From: SBAX01 sp964646605
GTDB taxonomy: Bacteria > Planctomycetota > Phycisphaerae > UBA1845
NCBI GenBank assembly: GCA_964646605.1
Contig: CAZYEX010000006.1
Location: forward strand, 124,001 to 188,000
Reading direction: 5' to 3'
Length of the DNA stretch: 64,000 bases
The position numbers and the translations under genes were made by a program. Positions 7,400-17,443 of the stretch are shown one piece after another (the first letter of the stretch is position 1; each line of letters begins with the position of its first letter). The notes under the pieces were generated by a model. That model made no database searches and was not told where the DNA came from. It saw only the letters and a list, made by a program, of their open reading frames with translations.

Positions 7400-10300
7400 A
7401 TGAAACCAATTCGCGTTCTGTCGGCGTGTGTGGGTATCAGCTTGGCCCTCGGGCTGGCCCTGGCACTTCTCTCCACGGGGCAAACACAACTGCGCGCTGC
7501 GCCCTCCTCCGCAACCGGTTTGGCGTCGCCCCGATCGTCGACGCAGACGACCTCCGCGCCGGCGATATCCATCGGCTCGGCGCTGAACACGGGCGTCCAA
7601 GTCGGCGATTCGTACCGCGTCATCAACGATCGAACCGTCGATTGGCGTTCCGATCACGGCACGCGCGAGCGGACCGCCGGGCGACTGATCGGACCCCTGC
7701 CGACCCGCGGCGACGGCGTCACCGCCGCCTGCGGCGCGGGAACTTGCTCGTTCGACGTGGAGTGCGACGATGGCAACAGGTGTACGGTTGATCGCTGCAC
7801 CATTCTGCCGGGCATCGGCGCCTGCCAGGGTACGTGCGCGAACGATCCCGTGGCCGAGGGCTTGCCGGGTGATTGCGACGACGACATTTTCTGCAACGGG
7901 CTGGAAACCTGCCAGGGTCCCGTGGGTAACCCGCCGCGCGCCTGCACGCCGGGACTGGCGCCCGTCTGTTGCACGGAACCCGGCAGCGAGTCCTACTGCA
8001 CCACCACCTTCGCTCGTTGCTCGCCCGACTCATCCACCCCGGGCCTGCGCTGCGAACATCACAGCGACTGCTCCGGCGGAACCTGCCAGCGCTGCCAGCC
8101 CGAATGCACCGCCGACATCGACTGCAACGACGGCGTGAACTGCAACGGCATCGAGACCTGCACCGTCGGGACCGGCCAGTGCAACCCCGGGCGGAACCCG
8201 TGCGGGCCCGGTGCAGATTGCTTTGAGGGCGAGTGCCAGGGCGGTCCGGTCAACGAGCCGTGCAACACGGACCTCGACTGCGGACCGGGGCGGGCCTGCA
8301 CGCGCTCCCCACTGAGTTCCGTGGTGCCCTTCTGTCAACCCGGCCGCTGCTGCGTCCCCGATACCGGCGACCCCGGCGACCAAGCCGATTGTTCCCATCG
8401 CAGCCTGGCCACTTGCACCACGCTGAATGCGGCTTCGCAATGGTACGCAGGCGATGGGGGAAGTCTCCAAGCCGCGGACCAGACCCTCAAGTGCGGCGGA
8501 ACTCATCCGGAGAACCCCGGCGACCCCTGGGGCTGTCCCAAATATGGCCGCGGAATCACCTCCCACCTCGCCACGACCCCCCCCGTGTATCCGGTCACGG
8601 TCGGACCCGTTTCAGATTCACAAGCCCCCGTTCCCCTACCCGGCGGACCGGGCACCCGCTTGAACCGCCTCGGCGATGATTACACCTTCACCAACACCGA
8701 CGGCACCTCCCACATGGGTTTGGACGTCCTGCGTTGGGTCGGCGGGGTTATCGAGGGGGACGCCTTCGCGGTCGAATTCTATGACGCAAACGGAATCTTC
8801 ATCGAGGACGCCGTCCTCAGCGACCTGACCTCCGGCATTGGAATCCAGGTCGTGCGCTTGAACCCCTCGTTGACCATTCCCGCCTCCGGGTACGTCGTCA
8901 TCCGCGCCTCCGAACCGGCCTCGCCCAACGCCCGCGTTGTCTGGCTCTCCACCACCGACGCCAACGGAATCGGAACCAACGATGCGAACCGACTTTGGGT
9001 CAATTCGGGTCCAATCTCCAACTTTCTCAACCCCAATCTGGGCATTTTGGCCATGGAACTGGTGGGCGATAAGGAAAGCTCACCGCGCGGCGCCTGCTGC
9101 AGCAAATCCAACGGGAAGTGCGAAGACAACGTGCTCCACTGGGTTTGCAACTCGGACGGCACGCGCATCTACCACGGCGCGGGATCCAAGTGTGCGGTGT
9201 GCAACGGTGGTCCCCAAACTGGAAATAGCTGTCGGACCTGCGCCATCGGCGGCGCTTCTTGCACGAGCGATGCGTCCTGCGAGGCGTTCGGGCCTTGCAA
9301 CCTGAACAGTCCATTTTGTGCCTCGGGCACAGCCGACGTTTGCACCCAGGGTAACGTCGGAGGCTTGTGTACGAGCTTGAACAACACGGAGTGTGACGCC
9401 GCGGGCACCTGCACCTGTACGGCGGGCGTGCCTCCGTGTGCCCCGGCCCTTTCCGGTACCTGTAGCATGGGAAATGTCGGCGGCAGTTGCACGAATGACT
9501 CCGATTGCGATGTGGCCGGAGTTTGTTCTCAGCCGACCTGCGTACCTCTTCAGGAGTGCTCCGTCGGGGCATGCTGTGATCCCGCCGGCACTTGCAGCGA
9601 GGGGGCGCCGTTCGGTTGCTTCTTCCCCGCCGCGTTCCGAGGTTTCGGGACCACCTGCGACGTGGATCACGGGCTTGACGATGGCCAGCAGCATTGCTGT
9701 CCGCAGCCAACTTCCGTGCGCTGTATGGGCGGACCCAATAACGACCAGGCATGTGCGACGCACCTCGATTGCGGTCGTTGCACCGTCGGCAACGCCGCCT
9801 GCGACGAGGATTCGGATTGCACGGGTACGAACCCTCCGAGCGTTTGCGACGGGCTTTGCCTCCTCCGCGGTACCGGCGCCGACGACTGCGAAGACGCCAC
9901 ACTGATCGTGATTACGGTTCCCGAGCCGCTCGATTCGGAACAGGTGAAGACGGTGGTGCTGTCCGGCAACAACAACGGCGCTACCGGCACCGCGGCGCAC
10001 CCCGACACTTGCTTCGGCGAGGCCTCCACGGTACAAAACGATCCGGGTTGGTGGCACCGATTCGCCATCAACAAGTGCGCGCGAGTGCGTATCTCCATGT
10101 GCTGCAGCGATCCGGTACACGAGCCGCAATGGGCGTTCATTTCCAACGACTGCGAACTCGGCTGCCAGACGCTTATCGGCAATGCGCCCGATCCGTACCG
10201 ACCCGGCCAAGCCTCGAACTTCCGCGGTCCGCCGTGGTGCCTGGGTGACGACAACCTATGGCAAACATTCGGCTTGCTTCCCGCGGGCGTCTACGCCCAC

Positions 10301-13300
10301 CCGATTTACTCGGCGCTGGCCGGGGCTCACGGGGATTATCAGCTCCAAATCACTGTCGAGGCTTGCCCGGCGGCGGCTTGTTGCTACCTCGAGTGCAGCT
10401 CCACCCTGCAGCCGTGCGATGCGGATCACCCGTGTCCGGGCTTGGAAACCTGCGATTCCAAGTGCGCTCCGCTGAACCAGATCGAGTGCGACTACAAGCT
10501 CGGTCTCTATCTCGGTCCGCCCCAGGTCGCCGGCTCCAACTCCTCGCCGACGTGCGGCGCGGGGTTGTGCGACAGCGGTTCGTGCTGCACCGGTCCCGGT
10601 ATCTGTAAGGACAAGCGGCACAACAGCGGTCAGCTCATGACCAAGAACACATGCGAGGGCGTCGAGTTTGAGGGGCGCTTCATCGGGGCCGTAGAGTGCA
10701 AAGGCGGCATCTGCCTAGGCGGCGCCGACCAAGGGTACTCCTGCACCGATTCCAACGATTGCGCCCAGCCCGGCGGCGTCTGCGTCGGTATGCCGGAGGA
10801 ACTCGCCCAACCTAACCCCTGCCCGATTTGCGAAATCGAAGGTCAGTCGAACTGCCAGAACTATGACGACGTCGCCCTCGGCGCCGCGGCCGACCTCTCT
10901 CTGGGCACGGGCCATACCACGGCGGATGACTTCACCCACCTAGGCGGAGAGATCACCACGGTCTGCTTCCAGGGCGCCTACTTCAATATCGACCCGGAGC
11001 AGACCAATACCCGGGACTGCGGCGCCGCTGTCCCTACGGATAGCTTCCGCGTCCGATTCTACAACAACGCGCTTGGCGGCCCGACTCCCACCGCGGGAAT
11101 CCCGGGTACCGTCTTCGCCGAGCGAATCGTAACCGGTGCCAACATATCCAAGGCGATACGCGAGAACGCCGCGGCGCTGGCGGGCATCGGTGCCACAGGC
11201 GTCGAGGTCTACGACTATCAACTGGCCCTCGTTCCGCCCGTCGCGGGTCTTACCCCTAACGGCATCTACTGGTTGGAAATCGCCAACGACACCGGCGACA
11301 CTCCGGTGAGTTGCTACTGGACCTGGATGCGTCTGGGACCGGATTCACCGGACGGCAACAAATACAGTGCGTCCGGCGACGGTGCTTCGGGCTACGTCGC
11401 GGGCAGTGAATCCCAATGGGATCTGACGTGGTGCCTGAACACCAACGTCCTGGCCGGCGGCGGCGGACCGGCGGAACGTGCTTGCTGCTCTTGCAATCTA
11501 GCGTGCAGTGTCGAAACACTCAACACATGCATCATGGCCGGCGGAACCTGGTATGCAAGCGAGCAATCGTGTAACTTCCCATTCACTTGTCCGTCCCTGC
11601 CTCCGCATGACGACTGCGCAAACGCCGTTTCGATTCCGGTCGGATCGCCGTTGATCAATAACTCCTGCACAACCACCGACGGATACAACCCCGTCGAAAC
11701 CGACCGCGGAATCGAATCCATCCGCCGCGACCTATGGTTCCAGGTGCGCATACCCGATGCCGTACCGGGCGGAATGTGTGACCTTCTGGCCAGTCTGTGC
11801 GGCAGCGGCGCCGCGGGCGATGGATCGTCCACTCTCGATTCCGTCATCGCCGTCTATCACGACGCCGCAAACCCGGAGCAGTGTCCGTGTCCTGTAACCC
11901 AGATGACCCACGACGACACATTCCTACAGGCCGGCAACGAAAACTGCTACGGCAGCGACGTGAACGGCCCCGGCTTCGTCGAAGTGCGCGACGCCCAGGC
12001 CGGGCACTGCTACACCCTCCGCATCGGCGGAGCCGCGGGTTCCCACGAAACCGGCGCCGCCCAACTGAGCGTCACCTGCGGCCCCGCCTACTGCGGCGAC
12101 AACCGCCGCAATGGCAACGAGCAATGCGACGGAGCAGACACCGGACTCTGCGGCCCCAACTTCTCTTGCAATCCGGATTGTACCTGCGGGGCGACTTTCA
12201 TCTGCGGCGACGGAATCATCACCACGCCGGTCGAAGAATGCGATCCCGGCGCATTCCCCACCTGCGTGGTCCCATCCATATGCGATTTCGTAACCTGCAA
12301 GTGTCTCGCCTTCTGCGGAAACAACCACATCGAGCAAGGCGAGGACTGCGACGGTATTGCCACGGACGGCGATTGCCCGCCGGCCGTCTGCACGCCGCAG
12401 TGTGAATGCCCCACCCCGGTCTGCGGAAACGGAACCCTCGAAGACTGGGCCGGCGAGGAATGCGAGTTCGATTTCGACTGCCCGCTCGGCGGCGCTTGCC
12501 GCGACGCAAACGACCCGCTTGGCGGCTGTACCTGCGCATGCGTGCCCTTGGGTACCTGCGGCGGAGTCGTCGCCCCGACCGCCGATCCCTCGGGCATCCG
12601 TCAAAACCGTTACATCTCCTTTACGCCCGGAAATCCCGGCATCCCTATGGCCATCCGCGTCAAGCTCGTCGATCTCCAAAACCCAGTGCCTCCCAATCTC
12701 CCCGGTAGTCCCCCTCCGAACTTCTCCGCCTTCGAAGCGGCCACCTGCACCGCACCCGGCGGCTGCGTACGCTGGGTCGGACCGCCCGTCACCTCGCCCG
12801 ATGCACCCCCCACCGGCGTAACGTTCAAGAGCGCCGCCCTGCAATGCACTCCGCACTATCAAGATTGGGGCGCCGTCGGACTGCTGCGCGCATACGGTTC
12901 GGAAACCCTCCCCAGTTCGATCTATGAGGTTCAAGTCCTTGCCCAGGGCTGTGACCAGGGGGTCGATACCGACTATTCCGACCCGCTTCTCTTGTACACG
13001 GCCCGGTGGGGCGACGTCGTGGCAAACTTCAACCCGCCTTCCACCACTACCCAACCGGATGGGCTCGACGTTTCGGCCATGGTCGACAAGTGGAGAGGAC
13101 ATCCGCTGGGCAAGGCCAAGTTCCAAATCCAGTTGGGACCCAACGTCCCCAATCCCACCAAACGTATCGACACCGTGGACCTGGCCCTGGCCGTCGACGC
13201 CTTTGCGGGGCGGGCCTACTCCTTGCGCGGCCCGATCACCTGCCCCTATCCTCCAAACTGTCCCAACGGATTCATCGAGCGCGGCGAGGAATGCGACGAC

Positions 13301-15175
13301 GGCAACGCGACCAACGGCGATGGCTGCAGTTCCACTTGCCGTGCTGAAACGCGCACGGCCGTCATGTCTTTAGTGCCTGTCGCGCCATACGATACCGCCG
13401 TCCCGCCCTATACCGCCGGAACGGTTATTTCCGGCCCTGACATCTTCGTCCAATGGGGAGAGCGTATCTGGATCGAACTTCGATTGTCGGGCTGGGACGC
13501 GAACCTCGATGGCGTTCCGCGCCTTTCCACTTGGCAGGCCCAGTTGGACGCCAACGGTTTTAGCTCCGGGGAGACAGGGACGCTCACTCCCGCGTCGAAG
13601 CCCTGTTCCGGCAACGCCGACTGCACCGCCGCCTTCGGTCCCGGTTCCGTGTGCGGTTACTCAATCCCGGGATTCTGTGCATCGGCCTTCCGAGACGGTC
13701 AACATCCCAATGGAACGCCGGCAGGATTCAGCGCCGGCTTCGATCTAGGCATGCCGCCGAGCTTCCGCATCGGCTCTGGCACGACCTCGGGCGTCATCGA
13801 TCCGGGTTCATCGGTGTACGCAGGCACCATTGTCCTGGATGTGCCCGACGGGGCCATGGGGAGATTCACCATCAGCCTCGACCCCAGCCTGCTCAACACC
13901 TACATGTTCGATTCCACCTTGCCGGCCCGCGTTCCCATCCCCATCACGCTTCGACCCGCGTTCATCACCGTGGTAGGCAAGAACCGTTTCCTTACCATCA
14001 ACCGGGCACCGACGGTTACGGCCGGCGCCGCCGCTGTCGCACCCACGGCCTTGCGCGTCTGGATGATCGACCTGCACCATCCCAACCCCCGCAACGCGCC
14101 CCAATTTGTGCCCACCAACTTCACGACCTTCGACACGCGCGACAACGGCGTGTGCAACGCCGGAACGCACATCGGACACCACTGCGATAGCGACGCCGAC
14201 TGCCGGGTGTGCGCTAGCATCGGCCCCAAGGGAAGCGTCCCCTGTGCGACCAACCTCGACTGCGGCATTTGCGACAGCAACAGCACCAACCCTGACGCGC
14301 CGTGTGACGACAACGGCGACTGCCCCGGCGGCCTCTGCCGCCCCGGAACGTGTTCGCCGGCGCTCATGCCCGGGGTTTGCGCCGGGCTGGCGAGTTGCAC
14401 GGCGCCGGGCGAGCTGCTCGGTTGCGCGCGCTTCGTCGGTCCGCCGGCCACTTTCCTCGAATCCCAGGAGAGGCCCCAGGACGGATCCTTCCGCGCCGCC
14501 CGGTTGCAATGTACGCCCTATTACCACGATTGGGCCAACGAACGCCGCGTCCACGTCACCGGTCCGGAAGTCGTGCCCAGTTCCGTTTACAAGCTGGAGG
14601 CGCTTACCGCCGGCGGCGACGTGTCCGGCTCCGTCCCCCTCTTCACCGCCCGGTACGGCGACGTGACCAAACCGTACGCCCCGCCGGCGTTTAAAACCGC
14701 CCCCGACAGCCTGGACGTCGCCGTGTTGGTGGACAAGTTCAAGAAACTGTACAAGATCGAAAACGCGGCTACGAAACTCAGCCCCAACGTCATCCGACTC
14801 GATATCGACGTGGACGCCTTGGATATCACCCTCTGCGTCGACGCCTTCGGCGGCCGTGCCTACGCCCAGAGCGGACCCTGCGCTTGTCCGTCTACCGTGC
14901 CGTGCGATGGCACCCAATGCGCCAACGACGCCGCGTGCGCCCTGATCTACGGGGCGGGCGCCCTGTGCATCCCAACCTGCAACGGCGGTGCCAACGACGG
15001 GTTGCCCTGCGGCTCGAACAAGGACTGCAACTATTGCGCGCAGGGGACCCGCGACGGGCTGCCCTGCCCTGCCGGCACGGGCGATCCCTGTCCGGGCGGC
15101 GGGACGTGCTCCACGGACGGCGTCTGCGGCCCCGAGCGATACTGCCGCGACCGATGCGGCCGGTGCGGCCCCTAG
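7400..15175 (+). CDS. giant secreted Cys-rich modular protein (2591 residues)
   Basis: The N-terminus has a clear signal peptide (basic MKPIR, then a hydrophobic run to about residue 25, Ala-rich cleavage region). From about 110 to 1560 it is a chain of Cys-rich units such as CDDGNRCTVDRC, CDDDIFCNGLETC and CNDGVNCNGIETC. These are broken by beta-rich domains, for example around 421-520 and 1155-1340. Residues 1564-1694 and about 1954-1982 hold Myxococcus-type Cys repeats (DUF4215-like), e.g. CGNNHIEQGEDCDG and GFIERGEECDDGN. Residues 1730-1947 and 2194-2500 are two copies of the dockerin-like module also seen in the 4530-7043 protein. Between them lies a region that may be cohesin-like. The Cys tail ends CRDRCGRCGP. 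It is probably a cell-surface or matrix protein; no enzyme domain is recognised. The gene is one uninterrupted frame. Confidence 0.88.
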   Translation: MKPIRVLSACVGISLALGLALALLSTGQTQLRAAPSSATGLASPRSSTQTTSAPAISIGSALNTGVQVGDSYRVINDRTVDWRSDHGTRERTAGRLIGPLPTRGDGVTAACGAGTCSFDVECDDGNRCTVDRCTILPGIGACQGTCANDPVAEGLPGDCDDDIFCNGLETCQGPVGNPPRACTPGLAPVCCTEPGSESYCTTTFARCSPDSSTPGLRCEHHSDCSGGTCQRCQPECTADIDCNDGVNCNGIETCTVGTGQCNPGRNPCGPGADCFEGECQGGPVNEPCNTDLDCGPGRACTRSPLSSVVPFCQPGRCCVPDTGDPGDQADCSHRSLATCTTLNAASQWYAGDGGSLQAADQTLKCGGTHPENPGDPWGCPKYGRGITSHLATTPPVYPVTVGPVSDSQAPVPLPGGPGTRLNRLGDDYTFTNTDGTSHMGLDVLRWVGGVIEGDAFAVEFYDANGIFIEDAVLSDLTSGIGIQVVRLNPSLTIPASGYVVIRASEPASPNARVVWLSTTDANGIGTNDANRLWVNSGPISNFLNPNLGILAMELVGDKESSPRGACCSKSNGKCEDNVLHWVCNSDGTRIYHGAGSKCAVCNGGPQTGNSCRTCAIGGASCTSDASCEAFGPCNLNSPFCASGTADVCTQGNVGGLCTSLNNTECDAAGTCTCTAGVPPCAPALSGTCSMGNVGGSCTNDSDCDVAGVCSQPTCVPLQECSVGACCDPAGTCSEGAPFGCFFPAAFRGFGTTCDVDHGLDDGQQHCCPQPTSVRCMGGPNNDQACATHLDCGRCTVGNAACDEDSDCTGTNPPSVCDGLCLLRGTGADDCEDATLIVITVPEPLDSEQVKTVVLSGNNNGATGTAAHPDTCFGEASTVQNDPGWWHRFAINKCARVRISMCCSDPVHEPQWAFISNDCELGCQTLIGNAPDPYRPGQASNFRGPPWCLGDDNLWQTFGLLPAGVYAHPIYSALAGAHGDYQLQITVEACPAAACCYLECSSTLQPCDADHPCPGLETCDSKCAPLNQIECDYKLGLYLGPPQVAGSNSSPTCGAGLCDSGSCCTGPGICKDKRHNSGQLMTKNTCEGVEFEGRFIGAVECKGGICLGGADQGYSCTDSNDCAQPGGVCVGMPEELAQPNPCPICEIEGQSNCQNYDDVALGAAADLSLGTGHTTADDFTHLGGEITTVCFQGAYFNIDPEQTNTRDCGAAVPTDSFRVRFYNNALGGPTPTAGIPGTVFAERIVTGANISKAIRENAAALAGIGATGVEVYDYQLALVPPVAGLTPNGIYWLEIANDTGDTPVSCYWTWMRLGPDSPDGNKYSASGDGASGYVAGSESQWDLTWCLNTNVLAGGGGPAERACCSCNLACSVETLNTCIMAGGTWYASEQSCNFPFTCPSLPPHDDCANAVSIPVGSPLINNSCTTTDGYNPVETDRGIESIRRDLWFQVRIPDAVPGGMCDLLASLCGSGAAGDGSSTLDSVIAVYHDAANPEQCPCPVTQMTHDDTFLQAGNENCYGSDVNGPGFVEVRDAQAGHCYTLRIGGAAGSHETGAAQLSVTCGPAYCGDNRRNGNEQCDGADTGLCGPNFSCNPDCTCGATFICGDGIITTPVEECDPGAFPTCVVPSICDFVTCKCLAFCGNNHIEQGEDCDGIATDGDCPPAVCTPQCECPTPVCGNGTLEDWAGEECEFDFDCPLGGACRDANDPLGGCTCACVPLGTCGGVVAPTADPSGIRQNRYISFTPGNPGIPMAIRVKLVDLQNPVPPNLPGSPPPNFSAFEAATCTAPGGCVRWVGPPVTSPDAPPTGVTFKSAALQCTPHYQDWGAVGLLRAYGSETLPSSIYEVQVLAQGCDQGVDTDYSDPLLLYTARWGDVVANFNPPSTTTQPDGLDVSAMVDKWRGHPLGKAKFQIQLGPNVPNPTKRIDTVDLALAVDAFAGRAYSLRGPITCPYPPNCPNGFIERGEECDDGNATNGDGCSSTCRAETRTAVMSLVPVAPYDTAVPPYTAGTVISGPDIFVQWGERIWIELRLSGWDANLDGVPRLSTWQAQLDANGFSSGETGTLTPASKPCSGNADCTAAFGPGSVCGYSIPGFCASAFRDGQHPNGTPAGFSAGFDLGMPPSFRIGSGTTSGVIDPGSSVYAGTIVLDVPDGAMGRFTISLDPSLLNTYMFDSTLPARVPIPITLRPAFITVVGKNRFLTINRAPTVTAGAAAVAPTALRVWMIDLHHPNPRNAPQFVPTNFTTFDTRDNGVCNAGTHIGHHCDSDADCRVCASIGPKGSVPCATNLDCGICDSNSTNPDAPCDDNGDCPGGLCRPGTCSPALMPGVCAGLASCTAPGELLGCARFVGPPATFLESQERPQDGSFRAARLQCTPYYHDWANERRVHVTGPEVVPSSVYKLEALTAGGDVSGSVPLFTARYGDVTKPYAPPAFKTAPDSLDVAVLVDKFKKLYKIENAATKLSPNVIRLDIDVDALDITLCVDAFGGRAYAQSGPCACPSTVPCDGTQCANDAACALIYGAGALCIPTCNGGANDGLPCGSNKDCNYCAQGTRDGLPCPAGTGDPCPGGGTCSTDGVCGPERYCRDRCGRCGP

Positions 15176-15270
15176 TGGGAACCTCCGACGCAGGGGCGGA
15201 GGCTGCGCCCGACGACGTCCAGGCCGACTTGACCTCGGTCACAGCCGTGGTACGCTTCCTTCCCACTGAC

Positions 15271-15343
<73 letters not shown>

Positions 15344-15386
15344 GTGGTGGACCGCACGGCGCGCTCCGCACGGCGGTCGGCACGCA

Positions 15387-16397
15387 ATGACTCCTGCAGT
15401 CTCGACGAAAGAACCCGCCGACGTTCCGACGCAGCGGGCGGACGACCCGGACGATTCCCCCTCGCCTTCGTCACCGGCCCCGACCGATTCGTCTGACGAT
15501 TCCAGCCGCATCTCGCCTTGGAATCGCCTCGCCTTCGGCCTCACCCATCTCGCGGTGACGATCCTTCTTCGCACGCTTTCCTTAAGCGGCCTCTACCGCT
15601 TCGCCCAGCTCTTCGGAACCCTCGAATGGACCATCAACTTCAAGCGCCGTAGGCGGTTCGCCCAGGCCCTCCTGCGCGTCCTCGTCCCCCCCCCGACCCG
15701 CGCCCAGCGCCGACGATGGTCGCGCGACCATTTCATGCAGACCCGCTGCGACAAGCTCTTCTACCTGATCTTCGATCGCATCCCCCGCGAGCAAGCACTC
15801 GGACTCTTCACCATCACGAACCAGCCCCTCCTCGACCAAGCCCACGGACGCGGTCGCGGGGTCTACATGGCCATGTCCCACCACGGCGCTCACCACGTCG
15901 TCGCCCTGCTCACGGCCATGCGTGGATACAAAGTCGCCGGCGTCCGCGATCGCCGAGAGGGAGCCTTGCGCCGCTACGTCCAGACCCGCCTCGACGCCCG
16001 CTATCCCGAGCTCGGGCGCATGCGCGTCCTCTTCGCCGACAGCTACCCCCGAGAAATCTACCGCTGTTTCCGCGAAAACTACCTCCTCGGCAGCGCCATG
16101 GACGTGAGCCGCGTCCGCTCCGCCCAGCAGAAAACTACCGAGGTCACCGTCTTCGGCGAGCAACGGGCCTTCCTCTCCGGACCCCTTCGGATCGCCCACC
16201 GCTGCAAGACCCCCGTGCTCCAAGCCTTCGTCGTATCGGAAGCGCGCTTCCACTATCGCCTGGAAATCGTCGGTTGGCTGATGGACCCCGAAAAGGAATT
16301 GAACGAGGAACACGCCGTCGAGCAGGCCATGCGCACTTACGCCGCCAACGTCGAACAACAAATCCGCGCCACCCCCAGCCTCATCACCCGCCTGTAA
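15387..16397 (+). CDS. lysophospholipid/lipid A acyltransferase-like (LpxL/HtrB family)
   Basis: A 336-residue protein. The first 45 residues are Pro/Ser/Asp-rich and probably disordered. Then comes a membrane-proximal helix and a domain that matches the LABLAT (HtrB/LpxL) layout: RRRRFAQALLRVLVPP, RRWSRDHFMQTRCDKLFYL, and a GVYMAMSHHGAHHVVALL segment with the His-x-Gly block at the usual catalytic H-x(4)-D/E region. KTTEVTVFGEQRAFLSGP (substrate loop) and TPVLQAFVV follow. Enzymes of this family add acyl chains to lipid A precursors at the inner membrane. It starts 44 bases after tRNA-Ala. No other lipid A genes are near, so the exact acceptor is unknown. Confidence 0.75.
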   Translation: MTPAVSTKEPADVPTQRADDPDDSPSPSSPAPTDSSDDSSRISPWNRLAFGLTHLAVTILLRTLSLSGLYRFAQLFGTLEWTINFKRRRRFAQALLRVLVPPPTRAQRRRWSRDHFMQTRCDKLFYLIFDRIPREQALGLFTITNQPLLDQAHGRGRGVYMAMSHHGAHHVVALLTAMRGYKVAGVRDRREGALRRYVQTRLDARYPELGRMRVLFADSYPREIYRCFRENYLLGSAMDVSRVRSAQQKTTEVTVFGEQRAFLSGPLRIAHRCKTPVLQAFVVSEARFHYRLEIVGWLMDPEKELNEEHAVEQAMRTYAANVEQQIRATPSLITRL

Positions 16398-16411
16398 GGC
16401 GCGCGGCGACG

Positions 16412-17443
16412 CTACGCCGCAAGCACCTTGCCCAGTCGCTCCAGAACGTCCTTTCGAACGCCGGCCAAGGCTCCTTTCACGCGCACTCCGGATGCACGCC
16501 GGTGACCCCCGCCCCCCAAACCCTGTGCCAATGCCGCGACATCCAAATCCAACCCCGTATCCCCGTCGGTTCCCGATCGCGGCTCGCGGCTCCGCAAGCT
16601 TACCCGCACAACACCGTCCCCCGCGTCCACCAAGAGCACCGACACGACGACGCTCGCAATCCGCATCGGCTCGTTGATCACGTCCTCGGTTTCCGCCGGC
16701 GAAGCCCCCGCCCGAACGAACGCCGCGGAATCGAGCGACATCACCGCCAACCGTCCCTCGTGCAGGAGTTCCAGCGACCCGATCGCCTCTCCCAGCAACC
16801 GAACCCGCCCCGCCGACTCCCGCTGGTGCAAGACCTCGTAAAATTCGTGCCCACGCACCCCCCGCGCCGTCAAATCTGCGCAAGCCCGAAGCACCCGTTC
16901 GTCGGTATTCGAGTGCCGAAACCACCCCGTATCCGTAGCGATTCCCACGAACAACCCCTCCGCCGCCACCGGATCCATCGCCCAACCCATCGCCCGCGCC
17001 CAATCATGCAGAATCAGACACGTCGCCGCGGCACTCTCCTCCACGAGGTAATGGTCGGCCAGCGCGTCACGCGTCGAATGATGGTCAACCGCCAGCTTGG
17101 CCGCTCGGGTGGAGCGAAGCCAACCCTCGATCGGTCGAAGCTGGGAATACGAACATGTATCCAACACGACCACCAGGTCGAACCCCGCCAGCTCCGCCGT
17201 CGTCAGTTCGCTACCCAGAACCGGGAAGAGCCCGTAGCCGCCGAAGTACGAATAACGCACGGGCAAAGCCTCATACAACAGGGGTATGGCCTGCACGCCC
17301 AGCCCGGTCAGCAACGAGCGCATGGCTGCGAGTGCCCCCAGCGCGTCACCATCCGGCTTTTCGTGCGCGACAAGCAGGGCGCGCTTGCGCCCGGCAAGAA
17401 ACCCCGCCGCGTCCTGAAATACTTGAGGATCCAAAGCGCTCAT
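16412..17443 (-). CDS. DHH-family bifunctional oligoribonuclease/PAP phosphatase (NrnA-like)
   Basis: A 343-residue DHH phosphoesterase. Visible motifs are VAHEKPDGDALGAL (motif I), VVVLDTCSYSQL (motif II), LAVDHHSTRDAL (motif III, DHH) and GIATDTGWFRHSNT (motif IV). The C-terminal DHHA1 motif GLGGGGHRRASGVRV binds the nucleotide end. The family degrades 2-5 nt RNAs and dephosphorylates 3'-phosphoadenosine 5'-phosphate. A much longer frame is open upstream, but it runs antisense through RibF codons. The ATG at 17443 gives MSALDPQVFQDAAGFL and overlaps the RibF stop in ATGA, so the two genes are translationally coupled. Confidence 0.9.
   Translation of the reverse strand: MSALDPQVFQDAAGFLAGRKRALLVAHEKPDGDALGALAAMRSLLTGLGVQAIPLLYEALPVRYSYFGGYGLFPVLGSELTTAELAGFDLVVVLDTCSYSQLRPIEGWLRSTRAAKLAVDHHSTRDALADHYLVEESAAATCLILHDWARAMGWAMDPVAAEGLFVGIATDTGWFRHSNTDERVLRACADLTARGVRGHEFYEVLHQRESAGRVRLLGEAIGSLELLHEGRLAVMSLDSAAFVRAGASPAETEDVINEPMRIASVVVSVLLVDAGDGVVRVSLRSREPRSGTDGDTGLDLDVAALAQGLGGGGHRRASGVRVKGALAGVRKDVLERLGKVLAA

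Noticed and set aside
15582..17003. A 473-codon minus-strand open frame across the acyltransferase and nrnA region
   Set aside because: Gly/Arg/Val-rich repetitive translation antisense to the acyltransferase; the plus-strand motifs and the nrnA DHH motifs are real, this frame has none.
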